Shown: positions 1 to 9,112 of the stretch, piece after piece | How positions within the stretch are numbered: position 1 is the stretch's first letter | How the letters are laid out: each line of letters opens with the position of its first letter | Source: Prevotella amnii DSM 23384 = JCM 14753 | GTDB taxonomy: Bacteria; Bacteroidota; Bacteroidia; Bacteroidales; Bacteroidaceae | Assembly: GCF_000378745.1 (NCBI RefSeq) | Contig: NZ_KB905267.1 | Location: 62,001 to 126,000 of the forward strand | Direction of reading: 5' to 3' | Length of the DNA stretch: 64,000 nt | Notes under the pieces: model-generated | What the model was told of the DNA's origin: nothing | The model's input: the letters and a program-made list of their open reading frames with translations, nothing else | Databases searched by the model: none | Made by a program: the position numbers and the translations under genes

Positions 1-250
1 GTTTTTTTATTCCGTCATCTTCTATTAGTTTTATTCCAAACTTAGAGGGTATCATAGGTAAGGAACTCAGGTTCCAATGTTTCCACTTGTTGTTGTAATC
101 ATTGGGTTCTTTCAGTTCGCATAGATGTCCGAATGTCCACGTTACCTGATATCCATTGCCCTCAAGGTATCCGTTTTTTAGTGTTGTAGCTCCTAAAATG
201 CGTGCTATATCGCGTGCCACGCTTGGTTTTTCTGCTATGCAAACTTTCAT
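1..250 (-). CDS. topB: DNA topoisomerase III, N-terminal part (3' end outside the window)
   Basis: The minus strand is open from an ATG at 250 to the left edge (83 codons, no stop), so the gene is cut by the window. The N-terminus contains AEKPSVARDIARIL (residues 6-19), the start of the Toprim domain of type IA topoisomerase III, including the catalytic Glu-Lys. TopB-like enzymes relax and decatenate DNA through a 5'-phosphotyrosine intermediate. The next stretch, with TWTFGHLCEL, also fits the Toprim fold of this family. The tyrosine active site and C-terminal domains lie outside. A copy on a mobile element cannot be excluded because the left neighbour is unseen, but the base composition is like the host genes here. 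Confidence 0.85.
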   Translation of the reverse strand, partial: MKVCIAEKPSVARDIARILGATTLKNGYLEGNGYQVTWTFGHLCELKEPNDYNNKWKHWNLSSLPMIPSKFGIKLIEDDGIKK

Positions 251-318
251 TTTTTGTTTTATATCTTTTTCTGTTTTATATATAATAGTGTGTGAAAAGC
301 AGTGAAATTTTCACGTTA

Positions 319-326
319 CAAAGATA
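319..326 (-). promoter_or_regulatory. -7 box of the topB promoter
   Basis: The minus strand reads TATCTTTG, a match to the Bacteroidetes -7 consensus TAnnTTTG, about 70 bases upstream of the topB ATG. No good -33 TTTG is visible at the expected distance. Confidence 0.4.
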
Positions 327-440
327 CAGAAATTATTTAAAGCTATAAAAGAAATAATATCTACATAATAATATAGGTTGTTTATATTATATGTTTTTTA
401 TAGGAAAGTCTCCACTTTTTTTATATTGTACGTAAGTGAA

Positions 441-480
441 AAGCCATGTTTACCATATAGTTGATAGGTAAACATGGCTT
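441..480 (-). terminator. Terminator hairpin downstream of secA
   Basis: A perfect 14-bp inverted repeat (AAGCCATGTTTACC at 441-454 and its complement at 467-480) with a 12-base loop begins 6 bases past the secA stop. On the minus strand it is followed by a short T-rich run. Confidence 0.8.
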
Positions 481-486
481 GTTCTT

Positions 487-3400
487 TTATAAGTTTCTGC
501 CGTGACAATGCTTAAATTTCTTACCACTTCCACACGGACATGGGTCGTTAGGACGTGGAGTCTTTTCTGCTATATATGGAGTACGAGTAACATTTTGTGC
601 TCCCTGACGTGTGTCTTGTGAAGCGGCAGCTAATTGGTTTTCGTCTACAAGTTCTTCTTTTTGTTCAACATACTTTGGTGCTGGAGCCTCAGTATTAGTG
701 TTTTCTACTGGGGGTTCTCCCTGCATTTCTGGTATCTGACCACGCATTAAGACGCTTGCAGCTCTGTTATTAAGATCGTTAATCATATTGTCCCATAGCT
801 TAACGCTTTCAAGTTTGAATATCAACAAAGGATCTTTCTGTTCGTAAGAAGCGTTTTGTACAGAGTGGCGCAGTTCGTCGAGCTGGCGTAGATTTTCTTT
901 CCAATCATCATCAATGATATGTAGTAGTACGCTTTTCTCAAACTGTTTCACAACCGATTTTGCTTCTGTGTCGTATGCTTCTTTTAAGTCGCAAGGTATA
1001 TTATATACGCGTTTACCATCAGTAATAGGCACCATGATGCGTTGATAAATAGAACCTTGATTTTCATATACTTCTTTTATGATGGGCCATGCTACAGTCT
1101 GTATGCGTTCTGTCTTACGTTCGAAGGCTGCCATTGCTTGTTGGAACGATTTTTCAGCAAGCTCTTCGTGGCGTATAGTGTTGAATTCTTCCTCTGTAAA
1201 AGGGCATTCTATAGACAAAATCTTTAAAAAATCTTCTACGCAACCATCATACGTTTGGTTGTTAAGAGTGTTCACACATCTATCCCAGATGATGTTAGAT
1301 ATGTCCATACCTATGCGTTCTCCCATTAAGGCGTGGCGTCTTTTTTCGTATATTACAGTACGTTGTTTGTTCATCACATCATCGTATTCTAATAAACGTT
1401 TACGGATACCAAAGTTGTTTTCCTCTACTTTCTTTTGAGCGCGTTCTATGCTGTTAGAGATCATAGAGCTTTCTATGCGTTCACCCTCAGCGAATCCTAA
1501 ACGGTCCATAACTTTTGCGATACGTTCTGACCCGAATAGGCGCATCAGTTTGTCTTCGAGCGATACATAGAAGACAGAAGATCCTGGGTCTCCTTGACGT
1601 CCTGCACGACCACGAAGCTGCCTGTCTACACGTCTGCTCTCATGCCGTTCGGTACCAATGATAGCAAGTCCGCCCGCTTCTTTTACCTCTTGTGATAGCT
1701 TAATGTCAGTACCACGTCCTGCCATGTTAGTAGCTATGGTTACTGCTCCTAAACCATTAGTAGATCGACCAGCCTCTGCTACTATCTGAGCTTCTTTTAA
1801 ATGTTGTTTAGCGTTTAGCACCTGATGAGGAATCTTACGCATATTAAGCATTTTGCTTAGAAGTTCGCTTATCTCTACCGACGTTGTACCTACTAAGGTA
1901 GGTCGTCCTGCATTGCGCATTTCGATAATTTCTTCTATTACGGCAGCATATTTTTCTCTTGCAGTTTTGTAGACACGGTCTTCTAAATCATGACGTGCTA
2001 TAGGCCTATTAGTAGGTATTTCTACAACATCGAGCTTGTATATATCCCAAAATTCTCCCGATTCGGTTGATGCAGTACCTGTCATACCAGCGAGCTTGTG
2101 ATACATACGGAAATAGTTTTGTAGCGTTATAGTAGCAAATGTTTGTGTAGCAGCTTCCACTTTAACGTGTTCTTTTGCTTCTACAGCTTGGTGTAAGCCA
2201 TCGCTCCAACGACGTCCTTCCATGATACGTCCCGTCTGTTCATCAACAATCTTTACTTCTCCGTTAAGTACGACATATTCATCATCTTTGTTAAACATGG
2301 TATAAGCCTTCAGCAATTGTTGCAGTGTGTGTACTCGCTCACTCTGAATGCCATAGTTATTCATTATGTCGTCTTTTTTGTCGATGTACTCTTGCTCGTT
2401 AATAAGCTTGTCTTCTTTTTGTTTTTCAAGATCGGAAAGCTCGGTAGTTATGTCAGGTAAAACGAAAAGTTTAGCATCATTTACTTGTGTAGCTAACCAT
2501 GCAGACCCCTTATCGGTAAGGTCGCACGAGTTCATCTTTTCTTCTGTTACAAAATAAAGAGGCTCTATAGCCTTGGGCATTTCTCGATTATTATTAGCCA
2601 TGTAATACTCTTCTGTTTTGAGCATACCAGCCTTGATACCTTCTTCTGATAAGAATTTTATAAGAGCTTTGTTCTTAGGTAGTGCTTTATACGAACGGTA
2701 AAGAGCTAAGAAGCCTTCTTCTAACATCTGCGAAGCCTCTTTTCCGTTAGGCATTTTCTGTGCTTTGCTTATTTTGGAGCGTGCTTCTGATAGAAGTTCT
2801 GTAGCTTGCTTTCGTTGTACCTCGTATAGATTTTGCACTAAAGGCTGATACTCTTCAAACATCTGGTCATCTCCCTTAGGCACAGGACCGCTTATGATGA
2901 GAGGTGTTCGTGCATCGTCTATTAATACAGAGTCTACCTCGTCAACAATAGCATAGTTGTGCTGACGCTGAACAAGGTCGGTAGGTGATACAGCCATATT
3001 GTCGCGTAGATAGTCGAAACCAAACTCGTTGTTGGTACCAAAAGTTATATCTGCTTGGTAGGCTTGACGTCGTTCAGGAGAGTTTGGCTGTGTTTTATCA
3101 ATACAGTCTACCGACAGTCCGTGGAATTCATATAAAGGCCCCATCCATTCAGAGTCGCGTTTTGCAAGATAGTCGTTTACAGTTACTACGTGTACGCCAT
3201 TACCTGTTAGCGCGTTTAGGAATACGGGAAGAGTAGAAACAAGTGTTTTTCCCTCACCAGTAGCCATTTCAGCTATCTTTCCTTGATGAAGTACCGTACC
3301 TCCGAAAAGCTGTACATCATAGTGTATCATTTCCCATTTCAGGTCATTTCCTCCTGCTGTCCAATGGTTATGATAGTATGCTTTGTCGCCTTCTATAGAG

Positions 3401-3840
3401 ATAAAGTCTTTTGTAGGGTCGGCAGCGAGGTTGCGATCAAAGTCGGTTGCTGTAACTATAGTTTCTTCGTTTTCAGCAAAGCGGCGTGCAGTATCTTTTA
3501 CAATAGAGAATGCTACAGGCATTACCTCGTCGAGAGCAGCTTCGTAATTGTCGAGAGCTTCTTTTTCTAACTTATCTATTTGGTTAAAGATATTCTCACG
3601 TTCTTCTATTGGTGTGCCCTCTATGGTGGCACGTAGTTCTGCTATTTTCTCGCGTTGTTCTTTAGCTGCATCTTGTACAAACTGTTTTATTTCTTTTGTT
3701 TTAGCACGTAGCTCATCGTTGCTAAGTGCTTGTATCTCTGGGTAAGCCGCTTTTATCTTGTCTACAAGTGGCTGTATAAGTTTTAAGTCGCGTGAAGACT
3801 TATCTCCGAAAATGGCTTTTAATATTTTGTTAAAATTCAT
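487..3840 (-). CDS. secA: Preprotein translocase ATPase SecA
   Basis: SecA is the ATP-driven motor that pushes unfolded preproteins through SecYEG. Visible features are the Walker A segment ATGEGKT (residues 193-199), the Walker B/DEVD segment near residue 300, helicase motifs late in the second nucleotide-binding fold ([12 protein letters not shown], and [10 protein letters not shown]), and a C-terminal zinc and SecB-type tail with C1101, C1103, C1112 and H1113. At 1117 residues it is about 200 longer than the E. coli protein. Most of the excess is a charged insert around residues 335-510, as is usual in Bacteroidetes SecA. It is probably transcribed alone: a terminator follows it and about 170 non-coding bases precede it. 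These bases hold an unusual 22-bp repeat array described separately. Confidence 0.97.
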   Translation of the reverse strand: MNFNKILKAIFGDKSSRDLKLIQPLVDKIKAAYPEIQALSNDELRAKTKEIKQFVQDAAKEQREKIAELRATIEGTPIEERENIFNQIDKLEKEALDNYEAALDEVMPVAFSIVKDTARRFAENEETIVTATDFDRNLAADPTKDFISIEGDKAYYHNHWTAGGNDLKWEMIHYDVQLFGGTVLHQGKIAEMATGEGKTLVSTLPVFLNALTGNGVHVVTVNDYLAKRDSEWMGPLYEFHGLSVDCIDKTQPNSPERRQAYQADITFGTNNEFGFDYLRDNMAVSPTDLVQRQHNYAIVDEVDSVLIDDARTPLIISGPVPKGDDQMFEEYQPLVQNLYEVQRKQATELLSEARSKISKAQKMPNGKEASQMLEEGFLALYRSYKALPKNKALIKFLSEEGIKAGMLKTEEYYMANNNREMPKAIEPLYFVTEEKMNSCDLTDKGSAWLATQVNDAKLFVLPDITTELSDLEKQKEDKLINEQEYIDKKDDIMNNYGIQSERVHTLQQLLKAYTMFNKDDEYVVLNGEVKIVDEQTGRIMEGRRWSDGLHQAVEAKEHVKVEAATQTFATITLQNYFRMYHKLAGMTGTASTESGEFWDIYKLDVVEIPTNRPIARHDLEDRVYKTAREKYAAVIEEIIEMRNAGRPTLVGTTSVEISELLSKMLNMRKIPHQVLNAKQHLKEAQIVAEAGRSTNGLGAVTIATNMAGRGTDIKLSQEVKEAGGLAIIGTERHESRRVDRQLRGRAGRQGDPGSSVFYVSLEDKLMRLFGSERIAKVMDRLGFAEGERIESSMISNSIERAQKKVEENNFGIRKRLLEYDDVMNKQRTVIYEKRRHALMGERIGMDISNIIWDRCVNTLNNQTYDGCVEDFLKILSIECPFTEEEFNTIRHEELAEKSFQQAMAAFERKTERIQTVAWPIIKEVYENQGSIYQRIMVPITDGKRVYNIPCDLKEAYDTEAKSVVKQFEKSVLLHIIDDDWKENLRQLDELRHSVQNASYEQKDPLLIFKLESVKLWDNMINDLNNRAASVLMRGQIPEMQGEPPVENTNTEAPAPKYVEQKEELVDENQLAAASQDTRQGAQNVTRTPYIAEKTPRPNDPCPCGSGKKFKHCHGRNL

Positions 3841-3918
3841 TACTTCTATGTTTTATTGTTATTTTATGGTATGCTCCTTTTTAAATATTTAAATATCAGA
3901 GCTTTACCTGTTGTTTTT

Positions 3919-3977
3919 AAAAGGTTACCTTTTGTAGTGTAAAAGGTTATCTTTTGCACAGTAAACTGTTATCCTTT
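3919..3977. repeat. 22-bp-spaced palindromic repeats upstream of secA
   Basis: Three 15-base dyads start at 3919, 3941 and 3963, exactly 22 bases apart: AAAAGGTTACCTTTT (perfect 7-1-7), AAAAGGTTATCTTTT and the more degenerate AAACTGTTATCCTTT. They lie 79-137 bases upstream of the secA ATG, in the gap following the preceding minus-strand gene. Regular spacing near two helical turns suggests protein sites on one DNA face. This is an inference; no known operator is recognised. Confidence 0.6.
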
Positions 3978-4008
3978 ATTTTTTGATATGTAATTGTAAA
4001 AAAAAATA

Positions 4009-4365
4009 CTAACAGTTTGGTCCTCTAATAAAAATAGGGTTTGTTATAGTTTTGTATGGTAAATTAGCCTTATTATTATTGATATTTAAGAGGCAACAAT
4101 CTGTTATTTTTCCAATAATAGTTGTGTCTACTTGGCATATAAAGTATTTTTCTTGTATAGGCTGTGTTTTGTTATCTTTATGTTCTTCATATAGTAGCTT
4201 TATGATGTTGGTGATATTATCTTCTAAGTCTTTAAAGTCCTGATATGTATAAAGATTTTCTATAGCGGCATCGCCTAAAGTTGCTTTCAGTATAGCTTGG
4301 TAAGTTTGTGTCTCTACGCCCGTAGCGGTTAACACTACGAGGAAAGCTGTTATATATTTATTCAT
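4009..4365 (-). CDS. Small putative secreted protein, unknown function
   Basis: The product is 118 residues if it starts at the ATG at 4365. The N-terminus MNKYITAFLVVLTATGVETQ resembles a short signal peptide, after which the protein is polar and Asn/Lys-rich. It has a Cys-Cys pair late in the chain and ends in Cys. An alternative GTG at 4380 overlaps the last base of the upstream gene's TAG stop, which would give translational coupling but puts five polar residues before the signal. Either way it is co-transcribed with the DUF4105 gene. I do not recognise a family. Confidence 0.6.
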   Translation of the reverse strand: MNKYITAFLVVLTATGVETQTYQAILKATLGDAAIENLYTYQDFKDLEDNITNIIKLLYEEHKDNKTQPIQEKYFICQVDTTIIGKITDCCLLNINNNKANLPYKTITNPIFIRGPNC

Positions 4366-4379
4366 TTTTGTAGACGACA

Positions 4380-5609
4380 CTATTTTACCGTTTTAAGTTT
4401 GTTTTCGTGTTCAATTAATATATGTACTCCACAATTAAGGAGCAAGAATAATGCCACAATTACAGCAGGAGTGGGGTAATATTGTATAAACCCTATAAGA
4501 AGCCCTATTATAATAAGTATAGCCCATAGCTTCCACCAGATGTTTTTCTTTAGAGTTTTGTTTCTTTTTATAGTAGTATAAAGGAAGAAAAGAGGTAGTG
4601 GGTTAAAGATAAAGATAAGCCCATTAGCATTAACACAAGGGTGTTCTGAGAAAATCATGACAGTGAGAATTATTCCTATAATGCCTGTAAAAATCATTAG
4701 AAAAGAGTCCCAAAGCGATATTGCTATTACTTTTTTTACTTCGATGAGATTAATAATAAAAGTTATAATGATAAAGATTATAACACAAATCATCGGTGAT
4801 GGTATAAAGTTGTCGCTAAAGCTAAAATCTGTTGTGTTTGTTTTGTGTGGTATAACACGTAGGAGCTTATTAGTTTTGCTTATTAAAGGCTTACCATCGT
4901 ATGTAGCAGAAGCAAAATCGTGCATAAGGTTATCGGGCAAGAATTGTTGCTCTTGCCTGTTGGTAGGCTTGTCAGCTTTTACTCCAAGCAGCATATCATC
5001 ACCAAGTTGTGCCCATTTATCTACATTATTATAACGGTGAATAATATTTCTGAAACTAACGTTTTCTATATTCCTGTTATATTTTACTTTACCATTAAGG
5101 TTGTCTATAATAAGATCTCTTGCCTTGCTTGTACAGTTATTGTAAAAGAAGTTATATCTATAGGTTATGTTTTCAGGTAAGGTGTTTTTTATAAGAGCCT
5201 GTAAAATGGCTTCTTTGTCTTTGTCAGAAATGTTAAGAATTTGTTCTGTTATGCCTCTGCCCTCGTAAGCATATTCTTTCATAAAGATATTCATCGGAAC
5301 AATTCCCATTTGATAATCGGTCTTTCCTAAAACAAAGCGAGGGATAAAATGGGGCTGATTAAAAGAAAACATGCCATAGTTTACCACAATGTCGAAATTA
5401 TCATCGTAGGCATAAGCGTTATCTTCTTTAAACCGTATAGCAGTATGTCCAAACAATGCCCATATCTCTTTACCGGGGGAGCATGTTAGCAATGATATTT
5501 GTAAAGTCTTAGGATTAAGATGTGAAGGCTCTACAATAGGCGTTTCTGCCCATGCTTGTAAAGATGCAAGTAAACTAATAATAAATATGTAAACGTAGCG
5601 ACTTCTCAT
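4380..5609 (-). CDS. DUF4105 (Lnb-type periplasmic domain) membrane protein
   Basis: This 409-residue protein has a signal peptide (about residues 1-21, ending AWA). A periplasmic domain of the DUF4105 type follows (about 30-230), with the family stretches LLTCSPGKEIWALFGHTAIR and YNFFYNNCTSKARDLI, which hold conserved His and Cys/Asn residues. About four to five hydrophobic segments make up the C-terminal third (about 270-400). DUF4105 proteins are common in Bacteroidetes envelopes and belong to a papain-like/NlpC-type superfamily; the exact substrate is unknown. The gene leads a two-gene unit with the small secreted protein downstream. Its promoter -7 box ends 9 bases before the ATG, so the transcript should be almost leaderless. 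Confidence 0.8.
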   Translation of the reverse strand: MRSRYVYIFIISLLASLQAWAETPIVEPSHLNPKTLQISLLTCSPGKEIWALFGHTAIRFKEDNAYAYDDNFDIVVNYGMFSFNQPHFIPRFVLGKTDYQMGIVPMNIFMKEYAYEGRGITEQILNISDKDKEAILQALIKNTLPENITYRYNFFYNNCTSKARDLIIDNLNGKVKYNRNIENVSFRNIIHRYNNVDKWAQLGDDMLLGVKADKPTNRQEQQFLPDNLMHDFASATYDGKPLISKTNKLLRVIPHKTNTTDFSFSDNFIPSPMICVIIFIIITFIINLIEVKKVIAISLWDSFLMIFTGIIGIILTVMIFSEHPCVNANGLIFIFNPLPLFFLYTTIKRNKTLKKNIWWKLWAILIIIGLLIGFIQYYPTPAVIVALFLLLNCGVHILIEHENKLKTVK

Positions 5610-5617
5610 ATTATTTG

Positions 5618-5648
5618 CAAAGGTAATAGAAAAAAGGGATTTGCCAAA
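5618..5648 (-). promoter_or_regulatory. Promoter of the DUF4105 gene, near-leaderless
   Basis: The minus strand has TTTG (5648-5645), 19 bases, then TACCTTTG (5625-5618), a full match to the Bacteroidetes promoter consensus. The ATG is at 5609, so the expected transcription start falls within a few bases of the start codon. Confidence 0.7.
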
Positions 5649-5707
5649 GAAAGCTTTAAAAAAACAAATTATGCGGGTGTGTTTCTATTAACACCAAAAA
5701 TTTTTAA

Positions 5708-5715
5708 TAACTTTG
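5708..5715 (+). promoter_or_regulatory. -7 box for the envelope cluster starting at 5764
   Basis: TAACTTTG matches TAnnTTTG and lies 48 bases before the ATG at 5764. A GTGTTTC stretch upstream is only a weak -33 candidate. Confidence 0.45.
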
Positions 5716-5763
5716 TACCCTGTATATATTATAACGTGTAAATAACAAGCAGTCATAAGCATA

Positions 5764-7071
5764 ATGAAAAAGATAATAGTATCAATTGTGATAGGCCTGT
5801 CATCAATGGTGGCATTTGCCCAAAGTAGTACAAACTCCCCATATAGTAGGTTTGGATTAGGAACAATATCGCCACTATCTACAAGTTTTAATCGTGGAAT
5901 GGCAGGTGTTGCTTATGGCTTTCATGAACAAAATCAGGTAAATTATCAAAATCCGGCTTCGTATGCTTCTATCGATTCGCTTACGTTTTTGTTTGATGCA
6001 GGTTTAGGTTTACAGCTTACTAACTTTGAAGAGGGAGGTGTAAAACGAAGTGCACAGAATGCTAATTTTGAGTATGTTGTCTCGTCGTTTCGCCTTTTTA
6101 AGCATTTTGGTGTTAGCTTTGGGCTATTACCTTATACTAATATAGGTTATAATTATAGTATAACATCAAATGTGAATGATTCTCCAAGCACATCGTCTCC
6201 TGATGTTACTTATACTAATATATATAGTGGAAGTGGTGGTCTTCATCAGATATATTTAGGAGCAGGCTATTCGCCTTTATCTAATCTCTCTATAGGTTTT
6301 AATATTGCTTATCTTTGGGGAGATTTGCAGCATAGAATAGATAATACTTATAGTGAAGGAAGTATCAACACCTTGTCGAAGGTTTATAATACTACGGTTA
6401 GAAGTTATAAGGCAGACTTTGGTATACAGTATACTTTCCCTTTGAAAAATAAAGATGAGTTTACCTTTGGAGCTACATACTCTTTGGGACATAAGCTGAA
6501 AGGAAATCCAGAATGTTTATTAATATCAACTAATCCTCAGACAAGCGTTTCGGACAGTATTACTTATAGAGCAAATGGAGAACTTAAGTTGCCTCACGTC
6601 TTTGGAGCAGGTATAATGTATAATCATCATAACAAGTTAAAAATGGGAGTTGATTATCAGTTTCAGAAATGGAGTAGCTTAGAAATGCCACAGCTTGTTG
6701 GTAAAGAAAAGGAAAGAAGGTATGATATGGTAGGAGATTTGTATAAGAATCGTCATAAAGTATCTCTTGGTGCAGACTATACTAATGGAGATCAATATAG
6801 TAAATATATTAATCGTATGCATTTTCGCGCAGGAGTTAGTTATGCAATGCCTTATTTTAAGATAAATGGTCATGATGGGCCTAAAGAGTTTGCTGCTACT
6901 ATTGGTGTAGGCCTACCTTTAACGAGTGGATATAGTCGTTATAGTATGCTTAATGTTAGTGCAGAGTGGGTTAATAAGAGTGTTATGGGAATGGTAAAGG
7001 AGAATATGTTTCGTATTAACGTGTCTCTAACGTTTAATGAGCGTTGGTTTGCTAAGTTTAAGGTAGAATAA
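5764..7071 (+). CDS. Outer-membrane beta-barrel protein (porin/OmpP1-like)
   Basis: The protein has 435 residues with a clear signal peptide (MKKIIVSIVIGLSSMVAFAQ). The mature part alternates aromatic and polar residues in many short strands, begins with SPYSRFGLG, and ends in a strand-like aromatic segment, as expected of a Bacteroidetes beta-barrel resembling the FadL/OmpP1 group. The substrate cannot be told from sequence. It is the first gene of a plus-strand run in which LptC starts 8 bases after its stop, so a role in outer-membrane biogenesis or transport is plausible. I assign the fold class, not a function. Confidence 0.7.
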   Translation: MKKIIVSIVIGLSSMVAFAQSSTNSPYSRFGLGTISPLSTSFNRGMAGVAYGFHEQNQVNYQNPASYASIDSLTFLFDAGLGLQLTNFEEGGVKRSAQNANFEYVVSSFRLFKHFGVSFGLLPYTNIGYNYSITSNVNDSPSTSSPDVTYTNIYSGSGGLHQIYLGAGYSPLSNLSIGFNIAYLWGDLQHRIDNTYSEGSINTLSKVYNTTVRSYKADFGIQYTFPLKNKDEFTFGATYSLGHKLKGNPECLLISTNPQTSVSDSITYRANGELKLPHVFGAGIMYNHHNKLKMGVDYQFQKWSSLEMPQLVGKEKERRYDMVGDLYKNRHKVSLGADYTNGDQYSKYINRMHFRAGVSYAMPYFKINGHDGPKEFAATIGVGLPLTSGYSRYSMLNVSAEWVNKSVMGMVKENMFRINVSLTFNERWFAKFKVE

Positions 7072-7078
7072 AGGATCG

Positions 7079-7738
7079 ATGAAAAGCTCTTTCTGTTATT
7101 CTGTAGTTGTTATATTTGCCTTATTAGGTTCTTATGCTTTATTATGCTCATGTAATAAAGGACAGGAGCATATAGCCCCTGCTATACATCAACGGGACTC
7201 AGTAGCAGTAATGACTACTTATGGTGTAAATACTCTTATATCCGATTCAGGGGTTATAAAATACCGTATAGTAACAGAAGAGTGGGAGGTAAATCAAAAT
7301 AAAAAGCCTTCACGATGGACTTTTAATAAAGGTATTTTGCTAACACAGTTTGATTTAAAGAAGCATGTAGTAGGATATATTCAGAGCGATACAGCAGTGT
7401 ATTACGATGAGTTGCAGCGTTGGGAGCTTCGTGGGCGTGTACGTGTGCTTACTGCAAACGGACTTGTTTTTAGAAGTAATCAGCTAACTTGGGACGAACG
7501 CGACCATCTGTTATGGTCGCATACTCATTCTTATTTGCGCACGCCGGATAAAGAAATGGAGGGCTCGTGGTTTAAGAGCGATGAGCAAATGATAGATTAT
7601 GAAATTAGAAATCCAAAAGGCTGGAGTGTCTTTTCGGAGCCTAAAGATGATGGCGAGGCAAGGACACCTACTCCTGCTTTTGCTCCTATAGATACTTTAC
7701 ATCGAGATAACTTTAAGGGTCCGGTGTATAATAAATAA
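7079..7738 (+). CDS. lptC: LPS-export protein LptC-like lipoprotein
   Basis: The 219-residue product has a hydrophobic N-terminus ending in LLCSCNKG, which fits a lipobox with Cys25 as the lipidated residue. The rest is beta-rich and follows the LptC pattern: substrate-like segments TFNKGILLTQFD, LRGRVRVLTANGLVF and LTWDERDHLLWS resemble the repeated strands of OstA/LptC jelly-rolls. LptC links the LptBFG transporter to LptA in LPS transport. The gene starts 8 bases after the barrel gene and 13 bases before the CNNM-type gene, consistent with one operon. Plain ATG start. Confidence 0.8.
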   Translation: MKSSFCYSVVVIFALLGSYALLCSCNKGQEHIAPAIHQRDSVAVMTTYGVNTLISDSGVIKYRIVTEEWEVNQNKKPSRWTFNKGILLTQFDLKKHVVGYIQSDTAVYYDELQRWELRGRVRVLTANGLVFRSNQLTWDERDHLLWSHTHSYLRTPDKEMEGSWFKSDEQMIDYEIRNPKGWSVFSEPKDDGEARTPTPAFAPIDTLHRDNFKGPVYNK

Positions 7739-7751
7739 AAAAACTAAAAAA

Positions 7752-9017
7752 GTGACTATAAACTCTATTATAGGAATTGTCATAACAATGGTGTTATCTG
7801 CATTCTTTTCAGGAATGGAGATAGCCTTTGTGGCAAGTAATCGTATGCTTGCCGAAATGGATAAAGAAAGGAATGGGTTAGCACAGAGATGTCTTTCTCA
7901 GTTCTATAAAAATCCAAATGGCTTTGTTTCTACTATGCTTGTAGGAAATAATATTGTTTTAGTTATATATGGTATCTTATTTGCAAAGATATTTGATGCC
8001 ACATTATTTTCTTCTTTTGAGCCTGCTACACGCGTCTTTTGTGATACATTGTTATCAACAATGGTAATATTATTTACAGGCGAGTTTTTACCTAAGTCGT
8101 TATTTAAGAGTAATCCTAACCGTTTACTTACTTTTTTTGCGCCATTAGCTTATCTTTTTTTTATTATCCTTTGGCCCATAAGCAGGTTTGCTACTTTTAT
8201 AGCAAAGATATTTTTGAGGCTGTTAGGTGTCAAAATGAATGAGGAGAGGAGTAGTGAAACCTTTTCAAAAGTGGATCTTGATTATCTTGTACAAAGTTCT
8301 ATAGATAATGCAAAAAGCGAAGATGATATAGAAGAAGAGGTGAAGATATTTCAAAACGCTTTAGATTTTTCGGAAATAAAAGTACGCGACTGTATGGTTC
8401 CTCGTACAGAGATTAATGCCGTAGAGGAAAATTGTACAACAGAAGAGCTTTTGCAACGTTTCATAGAAAGTGGTAATTCTAAGATATTAGTTTATGTAGA
8501 AGATATAGATCATATAAAAGGTTATATTCATTCTTCAGAGCTTTTCCGTCATAAACAAAGTTGGCAGGAACATATTCTTGAAATGCCTTTTGTTCCAGAA
8601 ACAATGACTGCTCAAAATTTGATGAAGATTTTTCTACAACAGAAGAAAAGTTTAGGGGTAGTAGTTGATGAGTTTGGTGGTACAAGTGGTATAGTATCTT
8701 TAGAGGATATAGTAGAAGAGATCTTTGGAGATATAGAAGATGAGCATGATAATGCTAAGTATATAGCAAAAGATTTGGGTAATGGAGAGTATTTATTGTC
8801 GGCTCGTCTTGAGATAGACAAGGTGAATGATCTGTTTAATATTAATCTTCCAGAGAGTGATGAGTATATGACATTAAGCGGATTACTTCTACATACATAT
8901 CAAAGTTTTCCAAAATTAAATGAGGTAATAAAGGTGGATAATTATGAATTTCGTATTATAAAAAAGACAATGACAAAGATAGAACTTGTTAAATTAAAAG
9001 TATTATCTAAAGATTAA
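7752..9017 (+). CDS. CNNM/CorC-HlyC family membrane protein with CBS pair
   Basis: The 421-residue protein begins with a DUF21/CNNM transmembrane domain (about residues 1-190, three or four hydrophobic segments, with the conserved FFSGMEIAF). A CBS-domain pair follows (about 205-330, with VRDCMVPRTEINAV and VVVDEFGGTSGIVSLEDIVEEIFGDI), and then a C-terminal CorC_HlyC domain (about 345-420). Members transport or regulate Mg2+/Co2+, and the Bacteroidetes branch includes GldE-like proteins. The start codon is GTG; it lies 13 bases after the lptC stop and no better ATG is nearby. It probably belongs to the lptC operon. The old name hemolysin should not be taken literally. Confidence 0.88.
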   Translation: MTINSIIGIVITMVLSAFFSGMEIAFVASNRMLAEMDKERNGLAQRCLSQFYKNPNGFVSTMLVGNNIVLVIYGILFAKIFDATLFSSFEPATRVFCDTLLSTMVILFTGEFLPKSLFKSNPNRLLTFFAPLAYLFFIILWPISRFATFIAKIFLRLLGVKMNEERSSETFSKVDLDYLVQSSIDNAKSEDDIEEEVKIFQNALDFSEIKVRDCMVPRTEINAVEENCTTEELLQRFIESGNSKILVYVEDIDHIKGYIHSSELFRHKQSWQEHILEMPFVPETMTAQNLMKIFLQQKKSLGVVVDEFGGTSGIVSLEDIVEEIFGDIEDEHDNAKYIAKDLGNGEYLLSARLEIDKVNDLFNINLPESDEYMTLSGLLLHTYQSFPKLNEVIKVDNYEFRIIKKTMTKIELVKLKVLSKD

Positions 9018-9041
9018 ATACATCAGAAATTATGTTAATTG

Positions 9042-9061
9042 TATTTTTGTTTGTATTTTTG
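9042..9061 (+). promoter_or_regulatory. Duplicated -7 boxes upstream of the PpiD-like gene
   Basis: TATTTTTG occurs twice (9042-9049 and 9054-9061), both matching TAnnTTTG, 52-71 bases before the ATG at 9113. This suggests that the isomerase gene has its own start in addition to read-through. Confidence 0.4.
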
Positions 9062-9112
9062 TAGGCAATTTTTAAAAATGATAATAATTAAGAAATAAAA
9101 TAAATATATAAA

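Noticed and set aside
1079..1438. 119-codon plus-strand frame inside secA
   Set aside because: It lies antisense to conserved SecA coding sequence and its translation has no gene-like features.
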